Shown: positions 27,149 to 37,257, counted from the first letter of the stretch. The stretch is 64,000 nt of DNA from Sphingobacterium paludis (GCF_004364125.1 NZ_SNZV01000005.1:62001-126000); one strand, 5' to 3'. The notes: a model not told the origin generated them from the letters alone. Numbers and translations: made by a program.

Positions 27149-29137
27149 ATGGAAGCAAATAAAATAAAAATACCGAAAACAGAAGATACCGAATCGGATG
27201 GACATCTAGCGATCTTTGGAGAAAAAACGGAATTGGTATTTGCACTGGGTTGTGGTTTGGCACTGGCGGTAGGTTGGGGATTATCGTTTTTGAATAGCCT
27301 GCCGACTATGGTATCCTTGGTATGTTATGTAATCGCATACTTTTTAGGTGGTTTTTTTACGGCAAATGAAGCGGTGCATACTATTCGAAAAGGAGGCTTT
27401 GAAATCGATTTTCTGATGCTTGTGGCAGCGATTGGTGCCGCCGTTTTAGGCGAGTGGGCCGAAGGGGCGCTTCTACTTTTTCTCTTTAGCATAGGCCATG
27501 CGCTCGAACATTATGCGATGGCAAAAGCCAAAAAATCGATTGTCGCGCTAACAGACCTCGCACCGCCAACAGCCTTCGTAAAAAGGGATGGCAACACCCT
27601 AGAATTGCGTATTGAGGATCTCGTCATGGGCGATTTGATCGTGATCAAACCCAACAGCAAGATTCCGGCAGATGGCCTGATTGTGCAAGGCGAGGGCACT
27701 GTCAACCAAGCTCCGATCACGGGAGAAAGTGTTCCTGTCGATAAGCTGGCCGTAACAGCTGCGTTGTCCGATACGATGGATATCAATACGCTGAAACCGG
27801 AAAACCGCGTCTTTGCCGGAACGATCAATGGCGCCGCCGTGCTGGAAGTTAAGGTATTAAAAGAAGCCAAAGATTCGACGATCTCGCGATTGATAAAAAT
27901 GGTCAACGAGGCCGAAAAGCAAAAGTCGCCGACGCAGCTGCTGACCGATAAATTTCAAAAATACTTTGTGCCGTTTGTCCTGTTACTGGCTATAGCCTTA
28001 TGCTTTGCTTTTTTGATACGAGATGAAACGTTTTCACAGAGCTTTTACCGTGCAATGGCCGTCTTGGTAGCTGCCAGCCCTTGTGCGCTGGCGATCTCGA
28101 CGCCGAGTGCGGTGCTTAGCGGCGTGGCGCGTGCCGCGCGAGGAGGCGTATTGATCAAGGGTGGTCGACCACTGGAGGATTTGGGATCCCTGGAAGCGAT
28201 CGCTTTCGATAAAACAGGAACGTTGACCGAAGGTAAACCTAAACTTACGCACGTTATTCCCCTGCACAACAGATCAGAAGATTATGTGTTACAAATGGCT
28301 GTCGCGGTGGAAAAATGGAGTGACCATCCACTTGCAGAGGCTATTGTTACAGGCGGCTTGGAGCGATTGGGCGGGATTCAATTGCCCGGAGCCAGCAAGG
28401 TAAAAGGTATTGTAGGCCGTGGCGTGGAAGCTGTTGTAGATGGCAAAAAATTGCTTATAGGTAATAAAGCACTATTTGCCGGCGACCATTTACCTTCGGA
28501 AATAGCAGAACGTGTTCAACAACTGGAACAAGAAGGGCGCACCAGCATGTTGGTAAAAGAGGATGATCAATATATCGGTATTTTGTCTTTGATGGATGTA
28601 CCGCGGCCCGAGGCAGAGTCCGTTTTGCAAAAATTGGCAAAAATAGGCATCAAAAAGATGGTCATGTTAACAGGCGACAATCAGCAAGTGGCTGAGGCTG
28701 TTGCCAAGCAGATTGGAATTACGGAAGCCATGGGCAATTTAATGCCCGAGGATAAAGTCGCAGCAGTCGAGCGCTTAGATCGCCGTGAGGGCATGGTGGC
28801 TATGGTAGGCGATGGGGTTAACGATGCGCCGGCTATGGCCAAAAGCACCGTAGGTATTGCTATGGGCGCCGCGGGGTCTGACGTGGCTTTGGAAACGGCC
28901 GACATTGCCCTTATGGGTGATAGACTAGATAGTTTGCCTTTTGCCATTGGCCTCAGTCGTCAAGCTAAATCTATTATCAAACAGAATCTTTGGGTTAGCT
29001 TGGGTATTGTCGCTGTTCTTATTCCACTTACGATTTTAGGAATCACGACGATTGGGCCTGCGGTAATCGTGCACGAGGGTTCCACACTGTTGGTTGTGGG
29101 CAACGCGTTAAGACTGTTGGCTTATAAGAAGGGATAA
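27149..29137 (+). CDS. P1B-4-type heavy-metal P-type ATPase (Co/Zn/Cd/Fe efflux likely)
   Basis: 662 residues, no N-terminal metal-binding (HMA) domain. Phosphorylation site DKTGT at Asp354, transmembrane metal motif Ser310-Pro311-Cys312 (not CPC), and a C-terminal HEGST at 642-646. SPC plus HEGxT is the P1B-4 signature associated with Co2+, Fe2+, Zn2+ or Cd2+ rather than Cu+. Other P-type marks are present: TGES in the actuator domain and the GDGVNDAPAM hinge. It probably moves metal from cytoplasm to periplasm, from where the RND system exports it. Last gene of the operon. Confidence 0.9.
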   Translation: MEANKIKIPKTEDTESDGHLAIFGEKTELVFALGCGLALAVGWGLSFLNSLPTMVSLVCYVIAYFLGGFFTANEAVHTIRKGGFEIDFLMLVAAIGAAVLGEWAEGALLLFLFSIGHALEHYAMAKAKKSIVALTDLAPPTAFVKRDGNTLELRIEDLVMGDLIVIKPNSKIPADGLIVQGEGTVNQAPITGESVPVDKLAVTAALSDTMDINTLKPENRVFAGTINGAAVLEVKVLKEAKDSTISRLIKMVNEAEKQKSPTQLLTDKFQKYFVPFVLLLAIALCFAFLIRDETFSQSFYRAMAVLVAASPCALAISTPSAVLSGVARAARGGVLIKGGRPLEDLGSLEAIAFDKTGTLTEGKPKLTHVIPLHNRSEDYVLQMAVAVEKWSDHPLAEAIVTGGLERLGGIQLPGASKVKGIVGRGVEAVVDGKKLLIGNKALFAGDHLPSEIAERVQQLEQEGRTSMLVKEDDQYIGILSLMDVPRPEAESVLQKLAKIGIKKMVMLTGDNQQVAEAVAKQIGITEAMGNLMPEDKVAAVERLDRREGMVAMVGDGVNDAPAMAKSTVGIAMGAAGSDVALETADIALMGDRLDSLPFAIGLSRQAKSIIKQNLWVSLGIVAVLIPLTILGITTIGPAVIVHEGSTLLVVGNALRLLAYKKG

Positions 29138-29185
29138 TGAGGTTTCCCAATTTTAGCGTGCTGTAATCAAAGGTAATCGCGTACG

Positions 29186-29206
29186 CAATCCTCATTATGA
29201 GGGTTG
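29186..29206 (+). terminator. possible hairpin after metal-efflux operon
   Basis: 9-bp stem CAATCCTCA / TGAGGGTTG with one G-T wobble and a three-base loop, 49 bases after the ATPase stop. There is no T-run, so termination is uncertain. Confidence 0.35.
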
Positions 29207-29336
29207 GAACTCCTTACACGCGAAAAACATAGATTAACTCGCAGTTTTTTGGATTTGTTTTGATGTTTCTTTATTTTCGGATAAACTAATAGTGTTTGGT
29301 TTAGCCCCTTGAAAAGGCGATGTTTACTTTATTTTA

Positions 29337-30884
29337 ATGAAATACACGTATTTTCTACTGTTTCTGCTAGCATTGCTGCCTTCGTTTATTACGCGTGATT
29401 TTACACCCGATAATGAGCTGCGATATCTCAGTATAGCAAATGAAAACCTGGCTGTGCAGCGCTATTTCGCCTTTTTGCACCATGGTGTTGCTTATGCCGA
29501 CAAACCGCCGCTTTACTTATGGTTGGTGATGCTCGCAAAAAAAGTGCTGGGGCAGCATCACCTATTTTTATTAGGTTTATTTTCTGTGCTCCCGGCTTTA
29601 GGGATCATTTACACCCTAGATCGTTGGGTGGCCGCGCACCTATCTGCTTCATGGCGCTTGATGGCGCCATGCATATTGTTTTCCAGTATTTTTTATATGG
29701 GCGGCGCTGCAGTGCTGCGCATGGATATGCTAATGACGATCTTTATTGTATTGGCGCTCCATACATTTTACCGCATTTATATAGGCGAAATCCCGATCAG
29801 AAAGGGGCAATGGATATTCGGGATATTCATTTTCCTAGCGATTTTCACCAAAGGCCCAATGGGAATCATTATTCCGCTTTTGTCATCGCTGGTCTTTTTA
29901 TTGATTAGCCGTAAACTACGCACGTTTTCAAGGTATTGGAGCTGGCGCACCCTGCTCGTTATCGTGATGCCCTGTATCATCTGGTTTTACTTCGTGTGGT
30001 TGGAAGGAGGATATCGCTATCTCGAAAATTTACTGTTTCATCAAACCGTAGATCGCGCCGTCGATGCATTCCACCACAAGCGACCATTCTATTTTTATGG
30101 GATAAGCATTTGGTATGTTTTGGCGCCATGGTCATTGACGCTATTTGCTATATATGGGCAAGCGGTGAAAAACAAAATTCGCTTATCTAGTCTTGAAACA
30201 TTCTTTGCCGTTGTTTCCATTAGCACACTGATATTTCTATCTTTTGTTAGCTCAAAGGTCGATATTTATTTGCTTCCTTGTTTACCCTTTCTGGTGTATT
30301 TAGCCGCGCTGTTACAAGCGCGGATGAAAGAAACGAGGTTTCTACGATTTTGTCTTGCCATTCCTGCGCTAATATTAGCCCTGGCTGCACCAGTCCTGTT
30401 CTTCGTGCCATCGATAGCACCGGTTGCTTATACGCTACCTGTACTACTTTGCTGTGGATTGTTAAACCTGACAGGAATTGTAGCTTTATATTTTATTGTT
30501 TTTAGCCGTACGATGAAACGGAGTGTGTTAACCCTAAGCGGCGGGATGTTAGCCACGGTATTCGTCGCCGGCTGTTTTGTCGGCAAATACAATGGCGAAT
30601 TAGGATATGGCGCTTTAGCGGCTGCCGGTAAGAACCTGAACGCATCGCATGCTCCTCGATGTTATATAAGTTTAGAGATAAAGCGATCTGAAAATATGGA
30701 TGTTTACCTTGATGCACCGGTCGTATCCGTTTCCAAAGAAACCGTCCTTAGCGGGCAATACAAGGGTTGTATATTGTTCTTAAATCATAAAAGGACCGAG
30801 GCTGATAAATCCTTTCAGGAATATCTGCATGGCATGCCAAATACAGTTGTAGCAACGAACGCTGCGTATAAATTAACGCATTAG
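29337..30884 (+). CDS. ArnT-like membrane glycosyltransferase (GT83/PMT clan)
   Basis: 515 residues. Typical N-terminal first loop: TPDNELRYLSIANE followed by DKPPLYLWLVML, equivalent to the DExRYA...KPPLYYW motif of ArnT. About 11-12 hydrophobic helices, then a soluble C-terminal domain of about 90 residues. Enzymes of this clan transfer a sugar from undecaprenyl-phosphate to lipid A or protein on the periplasmic side. It heads a run of four genes with an epimerase, a GT2 enzyme and a LAB_N protein, which suggests lipid modification. The sugar is unknown. Confidence 0.82.
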   Translation: MKYTYFLLFLLALLPSFITRDFTPDNELRYLSIANENLAVQRYFAFLHHGVAYADKPPLYLWLVMLAKKVLGQHHLFLLGLFSVLPALGIIYTLDRWVAAHLSASWRLMAPCILFSSIFYMGGAAVLRMDMLMTIFIVLALHTFYRIYIGEIPIRKGQWIFGIFIFLAIFTKGPMGIIIPLLSSLVFLLISRKLRTFSRYWSWRTLLVIVMPCIIWFYFVWLEGGYRYLENLLFHQTVDRAVDAFHHKRPFYFYGISIWYVLAPWSLTLFAIYGQAVKNKIRLSSLETFFAVVSISTLIFLSFVSSKVDIYLLPCLPFLVYLAALLQARMKETRFLRFCLAIPALILALAAPVLFFVPSIAPVAYTLPVLLCCGLLNLTGIVALYFIVFSRTMKRSVLTLSGGMLATVFVAGCFVGKYNGELGYGALAAAGKNLNASHAPRCYISLEIKRSENMDVYLDAPVVSVSKETVLSGQYKGCILFLNHKRTEADKSFQEYLHGMPNTVVATNAAYKLTH

Positions 30885-30896
30885 AAATCTTAAGGT

Positions 30897-31832
30897 ATGA
30901 AAATACTAGTAACCGGCGTTGCCGGATTTATAGGCTCTCATCTTGCGGAGGCTTTTTTGGATCGGGGATATGATGTCACGGGAATAGACAATATTTCTTC
31001 ATTCTATTCCAAGGATCAGAAGCTGCTTAATCTGCGCTTGCTCAAAGAGAAAGGTTTGAAATTTATCGAGATGGACCTGTCGCGCATGCAAGATCCGATA
31101 CCGCAGGGCTATGCGTATATTTTTCACCTCGCGGCACAGCCTGGCCTGGACCAAGCCTGTGTTTTTGAAGATTATGTTCGCAATAACATCATAGCCACCG
31201 AGAACCTAATTTCGTTTGCCAAGGGTTCTCCCACACTGAAGCTTTTTGTTAACGTAAGCACGTCCTCTGTCTATGGTTTAAATGCAACACAATCGGAAGA
31301 GTCTGTCGTGCGTCCTATATCCTGGTACGGCATCACCAAAAGTGCCGCGGAGCAACTTGTGCTCGCTGCACATGCCAACGGATATGTCCAGGCTTGCTCG
31401 TTAAGGCTCTATTCGGTATATGGTCCGCGAGAACGGCCGGATAAGCTATATAGTAAATTAATCTCCTGTGGTTTAAGAAATTCAGAATTTATGCTCTATA
31501 AGGGCAGCCTAGAACACAGCCGTAGTTTTAGCTATATCGACGATATCATTCGTGGAATTATCGCGGTACTAGGCAAGGAAGATCTCGTTTCCGGCCAAAT
31601 TATCAATATTGGTAATAATGAATCTTATTCTACCAGACAAGGCATTGAAATGGTAGAAAAGCTTATAAAAAAACGTATTAAGGTCAGAGAGGTTTCAGAG
31701 CGTCCGGGCGATCAACAGCAAACGGCGGCGGTAATCGACAAAGCGAATTCCTTACTCGGCTTTGTACCTCAGATATCGTTATCAGAGGGTTTGCACCGGC
31801 AGCTTTTATGGACCTTAAAAACGCTAGCGTAA
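30897..31832 (+). CDS. NAD-dependent nucleotide-sugar epimerase/dehydratase
   Basis: 311 residues. N-terminal TGVAGFIGSHLAEAF Rossmann motif, catalytic Ser in STSSVYG and YxxxK in WYGITKSAAEQL (Tyr near 143, Lys near 147). Related to UDP-glucuronate 4-epimerase and UDP-glucose 4-epimerase. Cytoplasmic. It starts 12 bases after the ArnT-like gene and ends 4 bases before the GT2 gene, so it is probably co-transcribed. It likely makes the sugar nucleotide that the next enzyme loads on a lipid carrier. Confidence 0.88.
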   Translation: MKILVTGVAGFIGSHLAEAFLDRGYDVTGIDNISSFYSKDQKLLNLRLLKEKGLKFIEMDLSRMQDPIPQGYAYIFHLAAQPGLDQACVFEDYVRNNIIATENLISFAKGSPTLKLFVNVSTSSVYGLNATQSEESVVRPISWYGITKSAAEQLVLAAHANGYVQACSLRLYSVYGPRERPDKLYSKLISCGLRNSEFMLYKGSLEHSRSFSYIDDIIRGIIAVLGKEDLVSGQIINIGNNESYSTRQGIEMVEKLIKKRIKVREVSERPGDQQQTAAVIDKANSLLGFVPQISLSEGLHRQLLWTLKTLA

Positions 31833-31836
31833 TATC

Positions 31837-32589
31837 ATGGATGTATTAACTGGAAGTGATCGGAAACAAACGGCAGCCCTATTTACTATTATCGTTCCGA
31901 TTTATAATGAAGTAGCTGGGCTGGAACGTCTCTACATCAGTTTATCGGAATATCTCGAAATGGCTTTGGTAGAAACACGTGTACTTTTTGTGGACGATGG
32001 GTCAACGGATGGAAGTCAACAAAAAATAAAGTGTGTGTGTGCACAAAACAATCGCTTTTCCTTTCTTTTCTTGGACAAGAATTACGGATTAAGCGCTGCA
32101 ATAAAGGCGGGCTTTGATCATGTCGATACACTGCTCGTTGGCTACATTGATGCCGATCTGCAAACGAATCCAGAGGATTTTAATGTACTACTGCCGCACA
32201 TGAACGATTACGAAATCGTAACGGGGCTTAGATCCAAGAGGGAAGACTCTTTTTCGAAAAGATTTTCTTCACGTTTTGCCAATAAGTTTCGCCGTCTATT
32301 TACCAACGATGGTGTGGATGATACCGGATGTCCGTTGAAGATTCTCAAAACGGATATTGCCCAAGCGATCCCCATGTTTTCGGGACTTCATCGTTTTCTT
32401 CCTGCAATGGTTATCTTACAAGGCGGGAAGGTGTTACAGATACCCGTAAGACATTACCCTAGGATTTCCGGGGAATCAAAATTTAATACCTGGAATCGTC
32501 TCTTAGGGCCGCTGGCCGATTGCTTCGCCTACCTCTGGATGAAACGTAAGTATATATCGTATCGGATAGGAGAGCATGGACCAAAATAG
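31837..32589 (+). CDS. GT2 polyprenyl-phosphate glycosyltransferase (DPM1/ArnC-like)
   Basis: 250 residues. GT-A fold marks: IIVPIYNEVAGLERLY, VDDGSTDGS, DADLQTNPED and DDTGCPLKIL. The last motif is typical of enzymes that add a sugar to undecaprenyl-phosphate, as ArnC does. There is no C-terminal transmembrane domain, so it is probably a peripheral cytoplasmic-face enzyme. The stop overlaps the LAB_N gene start by 14 bases. Its product is the likely donor for the ArnT-like enzyme. Confidence 0.87.
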   Translation: MDVLTGSDRKQTAALFTIIVPIYNEVAGLERLYISLSEYLEMALVETRVLFVDDGSTDGSQQKIKCVCAQNNRFSFLFLDKNYGLSAAIKAGFDHVDTLLVGYIDADLQTNPEDFNVLLPHMNDYEIVTGLRSKREDSFSKRFSSRFANKFRRLFTNDGVDDTGCPLKILKTDIAQAIPMFSGLHRFLPAMVILQGGKVLQIPVRHYPRISGESKFNTWNRLLGPLADCFAYLWMKRKYISYRIGEHGPK

Positions 32590-33202
32590 TATATGGGTAT
32601 TGCTGCTAGGTGCCCTCGCTCAGCTGTTATTTTCCAGTAGATTAATTGTGCAATGGATCCTGACCGAGAAGCAACGCCGCGTGGTTACGCCGGCCCTATT
32701 TTGGGAGCTAAGTTTATTGGCATCCATCCTGTTATTTTATTATGGATATCTACGCGATGATTTCTCGATTATGCTGGGGCAGGTGCTGACGTATTACATT
32801 TATATTCGGAATATGGATTTGCAGGGACATTGGAAAAAAATCTACTTCCCATTGCGGATCATCATATGCTGCATTCCGGCGCTATTTATTGTTTTCGGGT
32901 ATAACAATGGAATCTATGACCGAGCCAAGCTCTTCGATCACGAGCATATCGCACGTCCACTATTGATTTTAGGTATTGTTTCACAGATGCTATTTACCCT
33001 CCGTTTTGTTGTGCAATGGCTTGTTTCCGAATCTAAAAGACGATCAGTACTTCCATACGCATTTTGGGGAATAAGCTTAATAGGGTCGATGGCCATTCTA
33101 CTATACGCCGTTCTGAGAAAAGATCCGGTGCTTTTTTTTGGTCACATTTTCGGAGCCTTCGTATATAGTCGCAACTTATATATAATACGCCGTCAGGCCT
33201 GA
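32576..33202 (+). CDS. tandem LAB_N (lipid-A-disaccharide synthase N-terminal domain) membrane protein
   Basis: 208 residues, six predicted membrane helices as two similar halves. Half one: LLGALAQLLFSSRLIVQWI ... VTPALFWELSLLASILL ... GQVLTYYIYIRN. Half two: GIVSQMLFTLRFVVQWLVS ... VLPYAFWGISLIGSMA ... GHIFGAFVYSRN. Each carries the LAB_N signature FxxRFxVQW and the PxxFW element. These proteins sit in the inner membrane and are found next to GT2 lipid glycosyltransferases; a flippase-like or scaffold role is suspected in the family but not shown. Overlaps the GT2 gene. Confidence 0.85.
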   Translation: MDQNSIWVLLLGALAQLLFSSRLIVQWILTEKQRRVVTPALFWELSLLASILLFYYGYLRDDFSIMLGQVLTYYIYIRNMDLQGHWKKIYFPLRIIICCIPALFIVFGYNNGIYDRAKLFDHEHIARPLLILGIVSQMLFTLRFVVQWLVSESKRRSVLPYAFWGISLIGSMAILLYAVLRKDPVLFFGHIFGAFVYSRNLYIIRRQA

Positions 33203-33241
33203 TGGTTTTCTTGGCTCAGTACGGAGTCTACCAAACTGTGT

Positions 33242-33562
33242 TTAAAAATTTTTAGTGTTGATCAATACCTCCCGGATCAGAAAATAGCAGGGAGAGTCTT
33301 GACTATTGATTTTCTTTAGCTCACGCAGTGCCGGCGACAATATCTTCGTACGCACATCTCGATGCACCTTCTCGTATTGTCCAGTCATCACAGTTAGCTC
33401 TTCGATCAGCTGCTCGTATCGTTTAAAGGTTTGTAGTAGCATGTCTAAACTTTCTTCAATAGCTTTCTCCCCATCGATTAGCGTTTCGTGCTTAGCTATC
33501 TCCTTAAGATTTTGTAGTCCCTCCACCAGCAATCGATGTTGTTTTACACGTATACCCTTCAT
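33242..33562 (-). CDS. hypothetical coiled-coil protein
   Basis: 106 residues, almost entirely helical and charged (LVEGLQNLKEIAKHETL, EESLDMLLQTFKRYEQLIEEL), no signal peptide. This minus-strand reading is preferred to the overlapping plus-strand frame because it has balanced composition and heptad-like spacing. No family recognised. Convergent with the lipid-modification operon, divergent from the TonB receptor. Confidence 0.5.
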   Translation of the reverse strand: MKGIRVKQHRLLVEGLQNLKEIAKHETLIDGEKAIEESLDMLLQTFKRYEQLIEELTVMTGQYEKVHRDVRTKILSPALRELKKINSQDSPCYFLIREVLINTKNF

Positions 33563-33752
33563 AAATACTAGTTAAAAAACAAAGATATGACCTGCGGGTA
33601 TGGATCCATATTAGAGAATAATTAGAATTTAATTAAAGTATTATTAAATAACTATTATGAGTAACAAAATTTAGTTTAGTGATAAAATTAACATGAAGCA
33701 CATGATTAGTTAACATACGTGTTTCATCTTTGTGCATAATTATTATGATCAG

Positions 33753-36700
33753 ATGAAAAGGTTAAATTGTTTTTTATTATTTGCGATACTGATAGGGGTA
33801 TACACGCCGACCTACGCGCAGATTACGAGTTCGACATTATCCGGACGTATTGTAGACGCTGAAGGGCAGTCGCTCGCCGGCGTTACTATCGAAGCGCTGA
33901 ACAACGGTACTGGCGCCAAATACACAGCATCTTCGAACGCGGATGGGCGTTTTACTATGGCTAATTTAAATCCCGGCGGCCCTTATACTATCCAAGCCTC
34001 CTTTATTGGGTATAAAACCGATAAGGTATTAAACCTCAATCTAGGGCTGGGTGCAAGCACTGTAAACTTCGTGCTGACGGCAGAAAGTTCGATGATGGAA
34101 GAAGTGGTCGTGAGCCGGCAGAACCCATCGCGAAGCAGGGGCGGCCATCGCATCAATGAGAAGATGATTAAAGAAATGCCTTCTATAAATAGAAGTTTAC
34201 AAGATTTTACACGAACCACACCGCAAAGTGCTAACAACTCTTTTTTAGGCACGAACTTTCGTTACAACAACGTAACGCTGGATGGCGCGATAAACAACGA
34301 CGCGATTGGGTTCAGTCCATCTCTCGGTGGACAGGGCAACACCTCGGGTCAACCCGGAAGTAGTACAAGAACAAACCCTGTATCGATGGATGCTATCCAA
34401 GATATTCAGGTGTACCTTGCCCCATTTGATGTTAAAATAGGTAATTTCTTGGGCGGAAGCATTAATGCTGTTACCAGAAGCGGATCAAATGATGTATCGG
34501 GCTCCGTGTATGGTTTTGGCAGAAACGCAGCAATAACGGGTCGAAACCGAGCCGGCGACAATACGAAACTACCGTCATCGTTCTACGAATACCAAACGGG
34601 TTTCCGCTTGGGTTTTCCGATCATCAAGAACAAGTTGTTTTTCTTTACGAATGAGGAGATCACCCGGCGCCAAGATCCCGTGATCCTGTCAGCAGGGTCG
34701 GCTGATATGCCTATACTGACTGAAGGGCAGGCTCGCCAAATCAGTGATCATTTTCGTACGGCGTATGGTCTTGATGCCGGTACGTACGGAAATTATACGA
34801 CCTATTCTCGATCTAACAAGTTTTTTAACCGCTTAGATTGGATAATAAATGATCAACATCATTTGTCGATTCGTAATAACACGATAACATCACAGGCAAC
34901 AAATCTCGAACGCGATCAACAGAATTTCAGGTTCGGTGGTATAGACTTCCAGCAGGTCAATAACCAGAACTCCACAGTTGCCGAACTCAAAAGCCGCTTT
35001 AACAATGCGCTGTCGAATAGTTTCATTATTGGGTATTCCAGCATACATGATTACCGTAGGCCACTGTCAGACCCGGCTATTGCACAGATTGAAATTGCGT
35101 CAAACAGAGGAACAATTTTCTTAGGGACGGATCGAGAGGCCAGCATATTTGATATGCGACAAAAGACTTTTGAATTAACCAATAACTTTACTTGGATACG
35201 AGGAAACCACAATTTTATCTTCGGAACACACAATGAATTTTATAATATTGGTTATGGTTTTGTCAATGCGTGGAACGGTCGTGTTTCCTACGGAAGTATA
35301 GACGAATTTCTAAACAACCAGCCTAATCGTGTGCGAACCAATTTTAATTATGCAAACAACAGCCGTGAACATATCCTTGCCAATCCACCGGCGGAGTTCC
35401 GGGTGAACCTATACAGCTTATACGTGCAGGATGAAATCCAGATAGGCGATAAGCTGAAACTATCACCCGGATTGAGATTTGATATGGCTGATATGCCAAA
35501 CAAGCAAGCTTTAAGTAGTAAAACCAGCAACGCACCTACAGATCCCTTATACGGCACCACCTTTACCTACACGCGTCCGAACGCCATTAGAAATAATTTC
35601 TTAGGACAAGTACAGGTGTCGCCCCGATTGGGCTTCAGTTTCGATATGCATGGAGACCAACGCTTGCCGTTGAGGGGTGGTACAGGTGTGTTTACCGGAC
35701 GCATACCTTTCGCTTGGTTAGGTTATGCCTATTACAATAACGGAGATAGTTATGGCGCTTTTGACAGGCGGTATAGCTATACGCGGCAAAATCCGGCTCT
35801 GCCGGCCCCAGACAGCGATCCAATCCAGGATGCATTGACTGGTAACGGCGCGGCGGGCTTTGTGGAAAGGCAAAGCGTGAATGTAAATGATGCAAATGGA
35901 GCCACCCAAGTAGACTTGATCGATAATAATTTTAAAATGCCACAGGCCTGGCGAAGCAGCTTAGCATTTGATTATACCACCGAAGATCAATGGAAGTTCA
36001 CGATAGAAGGCATTTATACAAAGGTGATTCATGATCTTCAGTTCAAGTTTATCAACCTGAAGGACAACCCAATTTATATGCCATATGATACGGAACAACA
36101 GCAACCCATCTATCAACCTGTTGACGGCTCGCGCGCAATTAACCCACTATACACAAATGCGTACTTGCTAACAAATACAGATAAAGGTTATCGATACAGC
36201 CTTACGGGACAGGTGTCCAAATCCTTTGCTTCAGGCCTCGACATCTTTGCTGCTTACACCTATGGAAAATCAAAAGACATAACCAATGGCATCCGAAATT
36301 CGATGGAGTCCAATTGGCAGCTGAACCAAGCCCTCAATCCGAATGATCCTGCATTGGCTTATTCCAATTTTGATATCCGCCATCGCCTTGTTTCCACTGT
36401 GAACTATCGTAAAGACTGGGGCGGTAATGGGCGCCTCATCTCTAGCTTCTCGCTGTTTTTTACGGCACAATCTGGTTTGCCTTACTCGCTTGGGTTTGTA
36501 AATAGCGTGATAAATGGTTCGGCGCAAAATGTAAGCTTGGTGTATATTCCAAACGTTGGGGAAACAGCCAATTTCTTTGCGCAGACGGAAGATGGTATCA
36601 ACCAAGCAGCAGCGTTTGATGCCTACATCGATGGAAATAACTACCTATCAAGACGTCGTGGGCAATTTACCGAACGGAATGGCGCTCGTACACCTTGGAA

Positions 36701-37007
36701 TTATCAAGCTGATTTCCGATTTACTCAAGACTTTAATATAAAGCGTGAAGGCAAACGTCCGCATACACTTACCTTTACCTACGATATTATTAATTTGACC
36801 AATCTGCTGCACAAAAATTGGGGTATTCAGTATTTTTCACCAAATACGTTTAACTCCACGTCGAGTGTCGGCTTACGGCAGGTTACCGCAGGTACAGCGA
36901 CGACCTATCCGGTATACGCCTTCGAACAAGATAATAACGTTGGTTATGCCCGGGACTTTTTCGCATCGCGATGGCAAATGCAATTTGGGCTTCGCTACAG
37001 TTTCTAG
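33753..37007 (+). CDS. Oar-like TonB-dependent receptor
   Basis: 1084 residues from ATG 33753, chosen over the upstream ATG at 33732 because it starts the signal peptide (cleavage near TYAQ). N-terminal carboxypeptidase-like beta-sandwich (SGRIVDAEGQSLAGVTIEAL), then a plug with RINEKMIKEMPSINRSLQDF and a barrel ending ...LRYSF. This is the Oar type of receptor in Bacteroidota, for which protein or peptide cargo has been suggested. There is no SusD-type partner next to it. A one-off -7 box (CATCTTTG) lies about 20 bases upstream. A terminator follows. Confidence 0.85.
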   Translation: MKRLNCFLLFAILIGVYTPTYAQITSSTLSGRIVDAEGQSLAGVTIEALNNGTGAKYTASSNADGRFTMANLNPGGPYTIQASFIGYKTDKVLNLNLGLGASTVNFVLTAESSMMEEVVVSRQNPSRSRGGHRINEKMIKEMPSINRSLQDFTRTTPQSANNSFLGTNFRYNNVTLDGAINNDAIGFSPSLGGQGNTSGQPGSSTRTNPVSMDAIQDIQVYLAPFDVKIGNFLGGSINAVTRSGSNDVSGSVYGFGRNAAITGRNRAGDNTKLPSSFYEYQTGFRLGFPIIKNKLFFFTNEEITRRQDPVILSAGSADMPILTEGQARQISDHFRTAYGLDAGTYGNYTTYSRSNKFFNRLDWIINDQHHLSIRNNTITSQATNLERDQQNFRFGGIDFQQVNNQNSTVAELKSRFNNALSNSFIIGYSSIHDYRRPLSDPAIAQIEIASNRGTIFLGTDREASIFDMRQKTFELTNNFTWIRGNHNFIFGTHNEFYNIGYGFVNAWNGRVSYGSIDEFLNNQPNRVRTNFNYANNSREHILANPPAEFRVNLYSLYVQDEIQIGDKLKLSPGLRFDMADMPNKQALSSKTSNAPTDPLYGTTFTYTRPNAIRNNFLGQVQVSPRLGFSFDMHGDQRLPLRGGTGVFTGRIPFAWLGYAYYNNGDSYGAFDRRYSYTRQNPALPAPDSDPIQDALTGNGAAGFVERQSVNVNDANGATQVDLIDNNFKMPQAWRSSLAFDYTTEDQWKFTIEGIYTKVIHDLQFKFINLKDNPIYMPYDTEQQQPIYQPVDGSRAINPLYTNAYLLTNTDKGYRYSLTGQVSKSFASGLDIFAAYTYGKSKDITNGIRNSMESNWQLNQALNPNDPALAYSNFDIRHRLVSTVNYRKDWGGNGRLISSFSLFFTAQSGLPYSLGFVNSVINGSAQNVSLVYIPNVGETANFFAQTEDGINQAAAFDAYIDGNNYLSRRRGQFTERNGARTPWNYQADFRFTQDFNIKREGKRPHTLTFTYDIINLTNLLHKNWGIQYFSPNTFNSTSSVGLRQVTAGTATTYPVYAFEQDNNVGYARDFFASRWQMQFGLRYSF

Positions 37008-37061
37008 ATAGCGCACCGCAACAGCATGTCGCAAATAGGAGGTCCGCTGTCCTCATTTCAG

Positions 37062-37092
37062 TACAACGTGCATTTGTCAACTGCACGTTGTA
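37062..37092 (+). terminator. hairpin terminator after the Oar-like receptor
   Basis: Perfect 11-bp stem TACAACGTGCA / TGCACGTTGTA with a nine-base loop, followed by TTATTTT, 54 bases after the stop codon. Confidence 0.8.
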
Positions 37093-37257
37093 TTATTTTA
37101 AACCATGAAACATGCTTATTTCGGTAAATAAAAAGTATATTAATGTGTGTTTAATATTTTATTTCTCTGCGGTATGTACGGTATTTAAGTGTTACAACAG
37201 GAAATTAACCTTTTTTGGTGTTATTGTTGCTATGCTAGATACAAGCATGTATTTTAA

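Noticed and set aside
33306..33575. 89-residue Ser/Cys-rich plus-strand frame
   Set aside because: Antisense to the coiled-coil gene, whose composition is more protein-like.
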